Origin: Acidobacteriota bacterium
GTDB lineage: Bacteria; Acidobacteriota; Blastocatellia; Pyrinomonadales; Pyrinomonadaceae
Direction: 5' to 3'
DNA: 5,539 nucleotides
Assembly (NCBI GenBank): GCA_023415725.1
Contig: JAEZJR010000184.1
Coordinates: 1 to 5,539, forward strand
Shown: piece after piece, positions 1 to 5,162 of the stretch
Position numbering within the stretch: position 1 is the stretch's first letter
Layout: the number at the start of each line of letters is the position of its first letter
Notes under the pieces: model-generated
What the model was told of the DNA's origin: nothing
What the model saw: the letters and a program-made list of their open reading frames with translations, nothing else
The model's database searches: none
Program-made: the position numbers and the translations under genes

Positions 1-66
1 GGGAGGATCGAACTCCCGACCTTGGGGTTATGAATCCCACGCTCTAACCATCTGAGCTACCCAGCC
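1..66 (-). tRNA. tRNA-Met (CAU), elongator type, 3' end cut by window edge
   Basis: Read on the - strand, the sequence begins GGCTGGG (5' acceptor strand, 60-66), then TA, a D-arm with stem GCTC/GAGC, an anticodon arm with loop TTCATAA (anticodon CAU at 30-32), a variable loop, and a T-arm GGGAG-TTCGATC-CTCCC that ends at base 1. The 3' acceptor strand (expected CCCAGCC), discriminator base and CCA lie outside the window. The anticodon stem has an A31-C39 mismatch below the loop, which I believe occurs in other bacterial elongator tRNA-Met. It lacks the three G:C pairs at 29-31/39-41 and the 5' C of initiator tRNA. A lysidine-modified tRNA-Ile2, which also carries a CAU anticodon, cannot be fully excluded without the acceptor end. 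Confidence 0.93.
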
Positions 67-78
67 ACGAAGAATAAG

Positions 79-106
79 ATTATAGGTTCGGCTGCGGAAA
101 AAGCAA
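79..106 (-). promoter_or_regulatory. Promoter of the tRNA-Met gene
   Basis: On the - strand there is a perfect -10 box TATAAT (79-84), preceded at 16 bases by TTGCTT (101-106), which matches the -35 consensus TTGACA at four of six positions. The expected start of transcription lies about six bases before the mature tRNA 5' end at 66, a short leader suitable for RNase P processing. It is inferred from sequence only. Confidence 0.65.
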
Positions 107-128
107 GTTAAATGCCCTCCCCAACGCA

Positions 129-158
129 TTGGAGCAGCCCGCGCCGAGTTGCTATCAT
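129..158 (+). promoter_or_regulatory. Promoter of the antiporter gene (extended -10)
   Basis: TTGGAG (129-134) and TATCAT (153-158) are separated by 18 bases, and a TG dinucleotide at 150-151 makes the -10 an extended one (TGcTATCAT). Transcription would start near 165, leaving a leader of about 26 bases that contains the ribosome binding site. Because this promoter covers the upstream in-frame TTG at 149, it argues that translation starts at the ATG at 191. Confidence 0.55.
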
Positions 159-179
159 TTCAAAAAAGCCCGGTTAGCC

Positions 180-184
180 AGGAG
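180..184 (+). promoter_or_regulatory. Ribosome binding site that sets the antiporter start
   Basis: AGGAG at 180-184 lies six bases before the ATG at 191, the best-placed Shine-Dalgarno sequence in the window. No comparable site precedes the upstream TTG at 149. Confidence 0.75.
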
Positions 185-190
185 ATATTA

Positions 191-1432
191 ATGCCCGTAG
201 TCCTCGCCGCTTCCGTCGAGCACGCAAGCGTGTTGCTCTCACTATTTCTGATCATCGCCGCAGCGAAGGTGATGGCGGAGATATTCGAACGCCTGCGTCA
301 GCCGGCGGTCGTGGGGGAGATCCTCGCGGGCGTGGTTATTGGGCCAAGCGTCCTTGGTTGGGTGCAGCCCTCCGACCTGATCGCGGTGCTGGCCGAATTA
401 GGGGTCATCTTCCTCCTCTTCACGGTTGGCCTGGAAACCAAGCCCCAGGATATCTTCCGGGTCGGAAAAAAGGCGACCCTGGTGGCCGTTCTCGGGGTCA
501 TTTTTCCTTTCATCGCAGGGTACCTCATCGCGATGCTTTGGGACGGGGTCTTCGTCGAGGCAATGTTCGTCGGGGCCGCGCTGGTTGCAACATCGGTCGG
601 AATCACGGCCCGTGTTCTCGGCTCGATGGGGCTTTTGGATAAGGAAACCGCCCGGGTAATTTTAGGTGCGGCGGTCATCGACGATATCCTCGGATTGATC
701 ATACTGTCCGTGGTTTCGGGTATCGGAACCGGCGGGTTCAACATCTCAGGGGTCGCAAAAACGGCCGGGTTAGCCATCTTGTTCACGGTAGTGGTCGGCC
801 TCCTAGGCTCAAGGGTGATGACGCGCCTCGCCCCGCGAATCGACCGCCTGCGCGTCAATAAACCCTTCTTTAACATCGGTATACTCCTGTGCTTCGCGCT
901 GTCCGTCGTGTCGATCTACTTCGGCGTCGCGGCGATAATCGGGGCATTCCTCGCCGGAATGGCCCTGGCCGAGGCGACCGAGGAAAACGAGAAAATGCAC
1001 CAGCTGACGTCCGGTGTGACGGAGTTCCTGGTCCCGTTTTTTCTTGTAAACATCGGGATGCAATTGGATCTTTCCGTGTTCCGGGACTCTTCCGTGATCG
1101 TGCTAGCTGCCGTGATCACGCTGGCGGCCGTGATCACAAAATTCATCGGTGGCGGCCTCGGCGCATGGGGGATGACCCGGCGCGAAATGTCTCAAATTGG
1201 CGTTGGGATGATCCCCCGCGGCGAGGTCGGGATCGTGGTCGCACAGATCGGCCTCGGGATGGCCGTGATCAGCCAGCAATTCTTCGCCGCGGTGCTCTTC
1301 ATGGCCGTGGCGACCACGCTGATCGCCCCGCCGCTCATCAAATTCTTTTATTCAGAGGATAAAAACAAAGACGGCATAGACGACGTCATCGTCGATACGG
1401 ACGTGTCGGAAGATTACGCGCGCCTGGGTTGA
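191..1432 (+). CDS. CPA2-family cation/proton antiporter, no regulatory RCK domain
   Basis: Inner-membrane protein of 413 residues that should exchange Na+ or K+ for protons (Na_H_Exchanger domain, CPA2 superfamily, like NapA and the membrane half of KefB/KefC). Hydrophobic segments run over residues 3-385, consistent with about 12 to 13 helices. Family landmarks seen are GEILAGVVIGPSVLG (43-56), VATSVGITARVLG (132-144), the ion-binding Asp pair in AVIDDILG (D164-D165), a helix-10-type lysine in ITKFIGGG (K317, probable equivalent of the NapA lysine) and PRGEVG (342-347). The Asp pair suggests an electrogenic NapA-like exchanger by family knowledge. The protein stops after the transport domain, with no TrkA-N/RCK domain. 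Its cytosolic tail is short and acidic and contains DKNKDGIDD (390-398), which resembles a calcium-binding loop. The ATG at 191 was chosen over TTG 149 because of the ribosome binding site and promoter. Ion specificity is not known. Confidence 0.92.
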   Translation: MPVVLAASVEHASVLLSLFLIIAAAKVMAEIFERLRQPAVVGEILAGVVIGPSVLGWVQPSDLIAVLAELGVIFLLFTVGLETKPQDIFRVGKKATLVAVLGVIFPFIAGYLIAMLWDGVFVEAMFVGAALVATSVGITARVLGSMGLLDKETARVILGAAVIDDILGLIILSVVSGIGTGGFNISGVAKTAGLAILFTVVVGLLGSRVMTRLAPRIDRLRVNKPFFNIGILLCFALSVVSIYFGVAAIIGAFLAGMALAEATEENEKMHQLTSGVTEFLVPFFLVNIGMQLDLSVFRDSSVIVLAAVITLAAVITKFIGGGLGAWGMTRREMSQIGVGMIPRGEVGIVVAQIGLGMAVISQQFFAAVLFMAVATTLIAPPLIKFFYSEDKNKDGIDDVIVDTDVSEDYARLG

Positions 1433-1442
1433 TCGGTTGCGG

Positions 1443-1448
1443 TAGAAT
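1443..1448 (+). promoter_or_regulatory. Possible -10 box close to the PEGA-TPR gene start
   Basis: TAGAAT at 1443-1448 matches the -10 consensus at five of six positions and lies in the 25-base gap after the antiporter. No good -35 is visible. Transcription would start near 1455, only about three bases before the GTG at 1458, so the transcript would be almost leaderless. The gene could equally be read through from the antiporter. Confidence 0.35.
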
Positions 1449-1457
1449 ATCTCTATC

Positions 1458-2381
1458 GTGATATTAGGTCTTCGCAGTTCCTTTGCCATCTTATGGCTGC
1501 TGGTTATTTCCATAACCGCGGCCGGACAAGCTCGTTCTTTCCGCACGGTTACGGTCATTTCAGAACCGAACGCCTCGGTCTGGGTCGACGGTGTGCGTTA
1601 CGGCGCCACCGGCACCGACGGCCGATTTACCATAAAGACCGTCTCCCCCGGCAAACACACTATCCGCGTCCGCGCCGATGGATTCGCCGAAGCCACAAAG
1701 CCGCTCACCGCGCTTCAGAAGGGAGATATCCCGGTCCCGCTCACACGAACGTCAGATGAAGCCTGGCTCGCTTTTCAGGAAGGCGAGCGTCAATCCGCTT
1801 CTGATCGTGCAAAAGCCGTGGAAGCTTACCGAAGGGCGATCAAACTCGATCCGAAGCTCACCGCCGCCCATATCGGCCTCGCACGCGTGCTTTCGGACGG
1901 CGGAAATCATGAAGCCGCCCTCACAGCGATCAGATCACTCCGAAAAATAACGCCGCGCAACGCTGAGGCTTCCGCGATAGAGGGCCGCATCCACAAGGAA
2001 CTCGGCGACGAAGCAAAGGCTATCGCGGCTTTCAAGCGTGCGATAACCGAAGGCGGCGGGTTCCAGCCGGAGGCTTACGCGGGACTTGGTTTGCTCTACA
2101 AAGAGAAGCTTGAGGCCATCGACGACCCCGAAGATCCCGAAGCCGTCAAGGCAACGACCGAAGCGGCCAAGAACCTTTCGATGGCGGTAAAACAGTTGTC
2201 CGGCGCTCCGGACGCGATCGTGATAATGCAGCTTCTCGGGCTCATTTATGAGGAACAGAAGCGATATAAGGAGGCGATCGCGGTATATGAGGACTTCCTT
2301 CGTACGTTTCCTGACAGTAATGAATCGGAAGCTGTCCGATCATTTATCGTGCAGATCAACAAACAACTCGCCGGTCAGTGA
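1458..2381 (+). CDS. Exported PEGA-domain and TPR-repeat protein
   Basis: A 307-residue protein of unknown specific role, probably a periplasmic or surface scaffold. A signal peptide is visible: Arg at residue 6, hydrophobic core FAILWLLVISITAA (9-22), cleavage around AAGQA (21-25). No lipobox cysteine is present. Residues 29-83 form a PEGA-type beta domain (TVTVISEPNASVWVDGVRYG, then SPGKHTIRVRADGF), a fold found in surface proteins of many bacteria. Residues about 101-286 are helical TPR-like repeats: clear units at 101-132 (ending RAIKLDP), 134-167, 169-198 and 253-286 (GLIYEEQKRYKEAIAVYEDFL), with a charged insert at 219-231 between them. TPRs bind other proteins, so this is likely an assembly or binding partner; the partner is unknown. 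The start is GTG with no Shine-Dalgarno sequence, but the signal peptide begins exactly there. It sits 25 bases after the antiporter and may be cotranscribed. Confidence 0.85.
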   Translation: MILGLRSSFAILWLLVISITAAGQARSFRTVTVISEPNASVWVDGVRYGATGTDGRFTIKTVSPGKHTIRVRADGFAEATKPLTALQKGDIPVPLTRTSDEAWLAFQEGERQSASDRAKAVEAYRRAIKLDPKLTAAHIGLARVLSDGGNHEAALTAIRSLRKITPRNAEASAIEGRIHKELGDEAKAIAAFKRAITEGGGFQPEAYAGLGLLYKEKLEAIDDPEDPEAVKATTEAAKNLSMAVKQLSGAPDAIVIMQLLGLIYEEQKRYKEAIAVYEDFLRTFPDSNESEAVRSFIVQINKQLAGQ

Positions 2382-2392
2382 AGTGCCTACCG

Positions 2393-2401
2393 TGCTACAA
2401 T
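2393..2401 (+). promoter_or_regulatory. Extended -10 promoter for the YbaY-repeat gene
   Basis: TGCTACAAT at 2393-2401 is an extended -10 element just downstream of the PEGA-TPR stop codon. The -35 position is weak (CGGTCA, 2372-2377). Transcription from here would start near 2408 and give a leader of roughly 100 bases before the ATG at 2510. Confidence 0.4.
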
Positions 2402-2428
2402 TTACCGCCCCCTCAGGTCTCCCCTAAC

Positions 2429-2453
2429 CGTCCCATCCGGGGACGCACTTTTT
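2429..2453 (+). terminator. Terminator-like hairpin in the leader before 2510
   Basis: CGTCCC (2429-2434) and GGGACG (2440-2445) form a six-pair GC-rich stem with loop ATCCG, followed after CAC by five T residues (2449-2453). It could terminate transcripts from the antiporter/PEGA-TPR side. The stem is short and the T tract slightly displaced, so termination would be partial. If the promoter at 2393 is real, the hairpin lies inside the leader of the next gene. Confidence 0.4.
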
Positions 2454-2509
2454 AACAGACTGCAAATAAGACCAACAAAAGATCCAATGCCTTTAACTCG
2501 GAGGACCGC

Positions 2510-4126
2510 ATGAGAACCAGAATTCTTAGACCTCTTTTTCTAGCTTTGGCATTCACCGTTTCCGCCCTCGGGCAGACGTCGTGGCTCGACAGGCCGCTGA
2601 ACAACTGGAACAACGCGAACGGGACCGTTCCCAATGCACCGCGCACACTCGCCCCGATCGAGGCGATGTGCCGCTCGCAGGTGCGCACCCCCGAATCGAT
2701 CGCCGACCGGGCCGTCACACGCGCCGGGTGGTCTCTTTACGGGGCCTCGCAAACTTACGGGCCGGTCACGGTCGTGACCGCAATGGCGGGCGTCGCCGGG
2801 ATGTGCCGCCCGATGCAGTACAACGCATTCGTTTTCGTCCGAGACCGGTTCGCCGGCACGCTCGCCCCCGAACCGATGGATGCACGCTCGGACGGTTCTC
2901 TTAATGTTCTTCGGCTCACTAGCGCGACCGAAATAAGTGGGGAATTTGCACGATACACATCACGTGATCCACTTTGCTGCCCATCGCAAACAAGTTCCGT
3001 CACCTACACGATCGAAACCGGGCCCCGCGGTATCGTGCGTCCCGGAGACGTCGATACGGCCGCAGTTTGCCGCGACAGTGGCGGTGTGGTCGAGACGCAA
3101 GATAACGTGGTTTCCGGCACAGTCACGTATCGACGGGCGAATGCACTCCCGCCCGGTTCCGTGCTCACGGTACGGATAGTCGATGTAACACGGCAAGATG
3201 CGAATGCTCCCGTGATCGCGGAGCAGCGCGTAGAGTTGAGCGGCAGGCAGTCCCCAGTCTCCTTCGATATAGCTTACGACCGGAGCCGGATCCAGGAGCG
3301 AAACCGATACGCCGTACAGGCGGAGATCCGAGACGGAGCAAGGCTCCTGTACATCACGAACACGAGCCACCCAGTGATCACGCAGGGAAATCCGAGAAAC
3401 GTCGATATCACTCTATCTCAAGTCGGCGGTGGTGGTGGCGGTGGAGGCCAGCGGGAGAACATGATCCGAGGTACGGTGACTTACCGGCAGAGGATCGCCA
3501 TGCCTGCAAATGCGGATGTGGTCGTAAGGATCGTCGACGCGGCGAACCCAACCGGTCCCTCGGTCGCCGAAAGCACGTTCCCCGCAGTGAACCGCCAGGT
3601 GCCGATCCCGTTCGAGCTCGAATACCAACTCCGAGACATAGACCGGCAGCGTAACTACGAGCTTCAGGCCGAGATCCGCAGCGGCGGGCAGGTCCGATTC
3701 CGAACCGCGGCCGGTGTCCCCGTGACGCTGCGCGGCCAGCAGGCCGATCAGAACGTAGAACTCGTACTCGTACCGGCACGCGAGGAGCCAACACCTATCA
3801 CTGGCCGTACGATCTCTCTGTCGAAATTCGGCACCGGGTCGATGCAGATCGGCGACCGCGGGAATGAACTCCTCATTCGCGGGGCCGTTTCGGTCGACGC
3901 GGATGGGAATGCCACGGTGACGCTTTCGCGGCCGCTCGGGGGTTCGGTGGTATTCACCGGAAAGCTCACGTATTTCAGCGATACGGCCCTCAGAATAACG
4001 GTGCAAAACTCCGGCGACGCGGACGCCAGCGGCGAGATACAGATCGCCTATAGCGGCCGAAGCCTGCGGAACATTACCGCGACAAGCCTGGTGCTCGATG
4101 GCCAGGACGTTGCGCTGCGGTTTTGA
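2510..4126 (+). CDS. Secreted multidomain protein with two tandem YbaY-like domains
   Basis: A 538-residue exported protein of unknown exact role. The signal peptide is MRTRILRPLFLALAFTVSALG, cleaved before Gln22; there is no lipobox. Residues 22-198 form an N-terminal domain with five cysteines (54, 99, 156, 157, 187) and a motif RYTSRDPLCCPS (149-159); it resembles the LppP/LprE lipoprotein family, but I hold this only tentatively. Residues 199-305 and 317-421 are two copies of a YbaY (YscW-like) beta-sandwich domain, each starting GTVTYR and containing VRIVD and the core Y-x-x-QAEIR. Eight glycines (306-313) link them. Residues 422-538 form a third, unrecognised beta-rich domain ending at DGQDVALRF. 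In YscW, the relative of YbaY, the domain assists assembly of a secretin, so a role in outer-membrane assembly or envelope binding is possible but is inference. The start is secured by GGAGG (2500-2504) five bases before the ATG. Confidence 0.85.
   Translation: MRTRILRPLFLALAFTVSALGQTSWLDRPLNNWNNANGTVPNAPRTLAPIEAMCRSQVRTPESIADRAVTRAGWSLYGASQTYGPVTVVTAMAGVAGMCRPMQYNAFVFVRDRFAGTLAPEPMDARSDGSLNVLRLTSATEISGEFARYTSRDPLCCPSQTSSVTYTIETGPRGIVRPGDVDTAAVCRDSGGVVETQDNVVSGTVTYRRANALPPGSVLTVRIVDVTRQDANAPVIAEQRVELSGRQSPVSFDIAYDRSRIQERNRYAVQAEIRDGARLLYITNTSHPVITQGNPRNVDITLSQVGGGGGGGGQRENMIRGTVTYRQRIAMPANADVVVRIVDAANPTGPSVAESTFPAVNRQVPIPFELEYQLRDIDRQRNYELQAEIRSGGQVRFRTAAGVPVTLRGQQADQNVELVLVPAREEPTPITGRTISLSKFGTGSMQIGDRGNELLIRGAVSVDADGNATVTLSRPLGGSVVFTGKLTYFSDTALRITVQNSGDADASGEIQIAYSGRSLRNITATSLVLDGQDVALRF
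3104..3772 (+). repeat. Intragenic tandem domain duplication (YbaY-like x2)
   Basis: Residues 199-305 (3104-3424) and 317-421 (3458-3772) of the secreted protein are diverged copies of one domain. Shared positions include GTVTYR, VRIVD, the run Y-x-x-QAEIR (268-274 in copy 1), the stretch before VTxxG, and the closing V-[DE]-[IL]-x-L strand. The copies differ strongly at DNA level, so the duplication is old. The linker is a run of eight GGN codons at 3425-3448, a GGT/GGC-rich tract in which length changes would stay in frame. Confidence 0.8.
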
Positions 4127-4146
4127 TCGCGGTCGCAGAGTCAATT

Positions 4147-4182
4147 GGGAGCCTCCAGAAGATCCGGGGGCTCCTTCGTTTT
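4147..4182 (+). terminator. Rho-independent terminator after the YbaY-repeat gene
   Basis: GGAGCCTCC (4148-4156) pairs with GGGGGCTCC (4166-4174) over nine pairs, one of them G-U, with a nine-base loop, followed by TTCGTTTT (4175-4182). It lies 20 bases after the stop codon at 4126, the usual place for intrinsic termination, and separates the secreted protein from the CBS-hsp20-lon block. Confidence 0.75.
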
Positions 4183-4203
4183 GAACTGTCTAGCGGAAAT
4201 GCC

Positions 4204-4232
4204 TTGCTTTCTCGGTGCGTCTAAAACAAAAT
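4204..4232 (+). promoter_or_regulatory. Possible promoter of the CBS-domain gene
   Basis: TTGCTT (4204-4209) and CAAAAT (4227-4232) are separated by 17 bases. Transcription would start near 4239, which is the A of the chosen ATG, giving a leaderless message. The ATG has no Shine-Dalgarno sequence, which fits. The -10 match is imperfect and the call is weak; a promoter somewhere in 4183-4238 is expected because a terminator lies just upstream. Confidence 0.3.
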
Positions 4233-4238
4233 AAAAGA

Positions 4239-4706
4239 ATGGCCGAATCGGAAGGGAAAGCACGGGCGCGTACGCGTTGCCGTGAGATCATGACGTCAAA
4301 CGTGCGCACCGCGTCTTCGACTATGCCTCTGCGGGAGGTCGCTGCGATGATGCGCGACGGCGACGTTGGGTCGCTCCCGGTGGTCGACGGCGGTAAACTC
4401 GTCGGGATCGTTACGGACCGAGACATCGTTGTGCGTGCGATCGCCGAGGGGAAAGAGACATCCGCACCGGTCTCCGAGGCGATGACGACGGAGATATACG
4501 CCGTGCGGCCGGAAGATTTCGTTTTCGAGGCGATCCGCATGATGGGCGACAAACAGGTCCGCCGCGTCCCGGTCGTCGGCGAATCCGGCGAACTTGCAGG
4601 CATCATCGCGATGGCGGACATCGCCCTCGAAATGGAGGACGAACGCGAGATCGCCGAAACGCTAGAGGAGATCTCGAGCGGGGCCGGATTTTGGAGCAAA
4701 AAGTAG
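4239..4706 (+). CDS. Two-CBS-domain protein
   Basis: A soluble cytosolic protein of 155 residues consisting almost only of a CBS pair (Bateman module), which in known families binds adenine nucleotides or S-adenosylmethionine. CBS1 spans about 15-70 (CREIMTSNVRTASSTMPL, DVGSLPVVD, GIVTDRDIVVRAIAEG) with the usual T/S-x-x-D signature as TDRD (59-62). CBS2 spans about 79-133 (VSEAMTTEIYAVRPED, VRRVPVV, GIIAMADIA) but has A-M-A-D (124-127), so the ribose-contacting Thr/Ser is missing there. An acidic helix follows (134-147). No catalytic or BON domain is attached, so it probably acts as a stand-alone sensor. The ATG was preferred over an in-frame GTG at 4215 because the extra eight residues are outside the family pattern and overlap the possible promoter; neither start has a ribosome binding site. 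It is the first gene of the block leading to hsp20 and lon. Confidence 0.88.
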   Translation: MAESEGKARARTRCREIMTSNVRTASSTMPLREVAAMMRDGDVGSLPVVDGGKLVGIVTDRDIVVRAIAEGKETSAPVSEAMTTEIYAVRPEDFVFEAIRMMGDKQVRRVPVVGESGELAGIIAMADIALEMEDEREIAETLEEISSGAGFWSKK

Positions 4707-4725
4707 GACAGGGTTCTAGCCTGTC
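4703..4725 (+). repeat. REP-like palindrome, copy 1, with GTAG head
   Basis: GTAG (4703-4706) is followed directly by GACAGG, loop GTTCTAG-type sequence, and CCTGTC. The stem is perfect and can be extended to eight pairs (AGGACAGG/CCTGTCCT, 4705-4727). A GTAG tetranucleotide at the foot of an imperfect palindrome is the hallmark of REP sequences handled by RAYT transposases. The head TAG is also the stop codon of the CBS gene. There is no T tract, so a terminator role is less likely. Confidence 0.6.
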
Positions 4726-4756
4726 CTCGCTGCAGACAGACCTTATCGGTTAAAGC

Positions 4757-4780
4757 GACAGACTGGAGAGTCTGCCGTAC
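4757..4780 (-). repeat. REP-like palindrome, copy 2, inverted relative to copy 1
   Basis: Read on the - strand, the element is GTAC followed by GGCAGACT, loop CTCC and AGTCTGTC, an eight-pair stem with one G-U pair; the inner 16 bases (4759-4774) form a perfect hairpin on either strand. Aligned with copy 1, it shares the head GTA, the GGxCAG start of the stem, and the CTGTC end, so the two are diverged relatives in head-outward inverted arrangement, separated by 31 bases. A fragment GACAGAC at 4735-4741 between them may be a decayed third piece. Confidence 0.6.
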
Positions 4781-4786
4781 AAACAC

Positions 4787-5146
4787 ATGGCAAAGTCTTT
4801 TAATCGCCAATTTCAATTCTTAGGTTCATCGAAGAACGTTCAATCCGGGCGTTTGTGGTACCCGGCGGCGGATGTTTACTCGACGGATGATGGGTGGCTC
4901 GTAAAGGTCGAGTTGGCTGGGGTATCCGCCGAGGACATCGACATCGATGTCCAGGGAAACACGCTTTCCATATCGGGCTGCCGCAAGGACCGCTCGTGTG
5001 CGGTCGGGATGTCGTACCACCAGATGGAGATCACTTACAGCAGCTTCGAAAAGACGCTGAAGTTCCCGGCTTCAATAGAAGGGGCAAAGGTCGAGCATAA
5101 CTTCGACAACGGGCTGCTGATCATCCATTTAAAGAAGGCATCGTAG
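4787..5146 (+). CDS. Small heat-shock protein, Hsp20/alpha-crystallin family
   Basis: An ATP-independent cytosolic holdase of 119 residues that should bind unfolding proteins until refolding or degradation. The alpha-crystallin domain covers about 24-116: WYPAADVYSTDDGWLVKVEL (24-43), AGVSAEDIDIDVQGNTLSISG (44-64), SSFEKTLKFP (85-94, the usual G-x-F-x-R-x-[FL]-x-LP strand), and FDNGLLIIHLKK (106-117, the A-x-[LY]-x-NGvL-x-I signature). It is short for the family (often about 140-150): the N-terminal arm is about 23 residues, and the C-terminal tail with the I-x-I motif that links dimers into oligomers is absent. Cysteines at 65 and 71 sit in the loop after the ISG strand, where relatives have GER. 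The gene lies 80 bases after the CBS gene and 61 before lon. There is no CIRCE element and no well-spaced Shine-Dalgarno sequence. Confidence 0.9.
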   Translation: MAKSFNRQFQFLGSSKNVQSGRLWYPAADVYSTDDGWLVKVELAGVSAEDIDIDVQGNTLSISGCRKDRSCAVGMSYHQMEITYSSFEKTLKFPASIEGAKVEHNFDNGLLIIHLKKAS

Positions 5147-5162
5147 TTTCAAATACGCTTTC

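Noticed and set aside
149..190. TTG at 149 as start of the antiporter, adding 14 residues
   Set aside because: It overlaps the predicted promoter and has no ribosome binding site, while ATG 191 has AGGAG at ideal spacing.
298..876. Open frame of 192 codons on the - strand inside the antiporter gene
   Set aside because: Pro/Thr/Arg-rich shadow of a well-supported membrane protein.
3425..3448. GGN repeat as a phase-variable tract
   Set aside because: The unit is three bases, so length changes keep the frame; it is better read as a flexible polyglycine linker.
3413..4144. Open frame of 243 codons on the - strand opposite the secreted-protein gene
   Set aside because: It is antisense to a gene with signal peptide, ribosome binding site and recognisable domains; its translation is Arg-rich and low in structure, as expected of a shadow frame in GC-rich DNA.
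4703..4727. Rho-independent terminator directly after the CBS gene
   Set aside because: The stem is good but no T tract follows, and the stem overlaps the stop codon; the paired related palindrome favours a repeat element.
4703..4780. CRISPR array
   Set aside because: Only two related units, inverted rather than direct, with no uniform spacers and no cas genes.
4757..4786. RNA thermometer upstream of hsp20, with GGAG held in a hairpin loop (4765-4768)
   Set aside because: GGAG is 18 bases before the ATG, too far to be its Shine-Dalgarno sequence, and the hairpin has a close inverted relative at 4703-4725, which a REP doublet explains better.
4190..4816. Open frame of 208 codons on the - strand over the CBS gene and both flanking gaps
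   Set aside because: Ser/Arg/Thr-rich translation without any recognisable domain, lying opposite a clear CBS pair; treated as a shadow.
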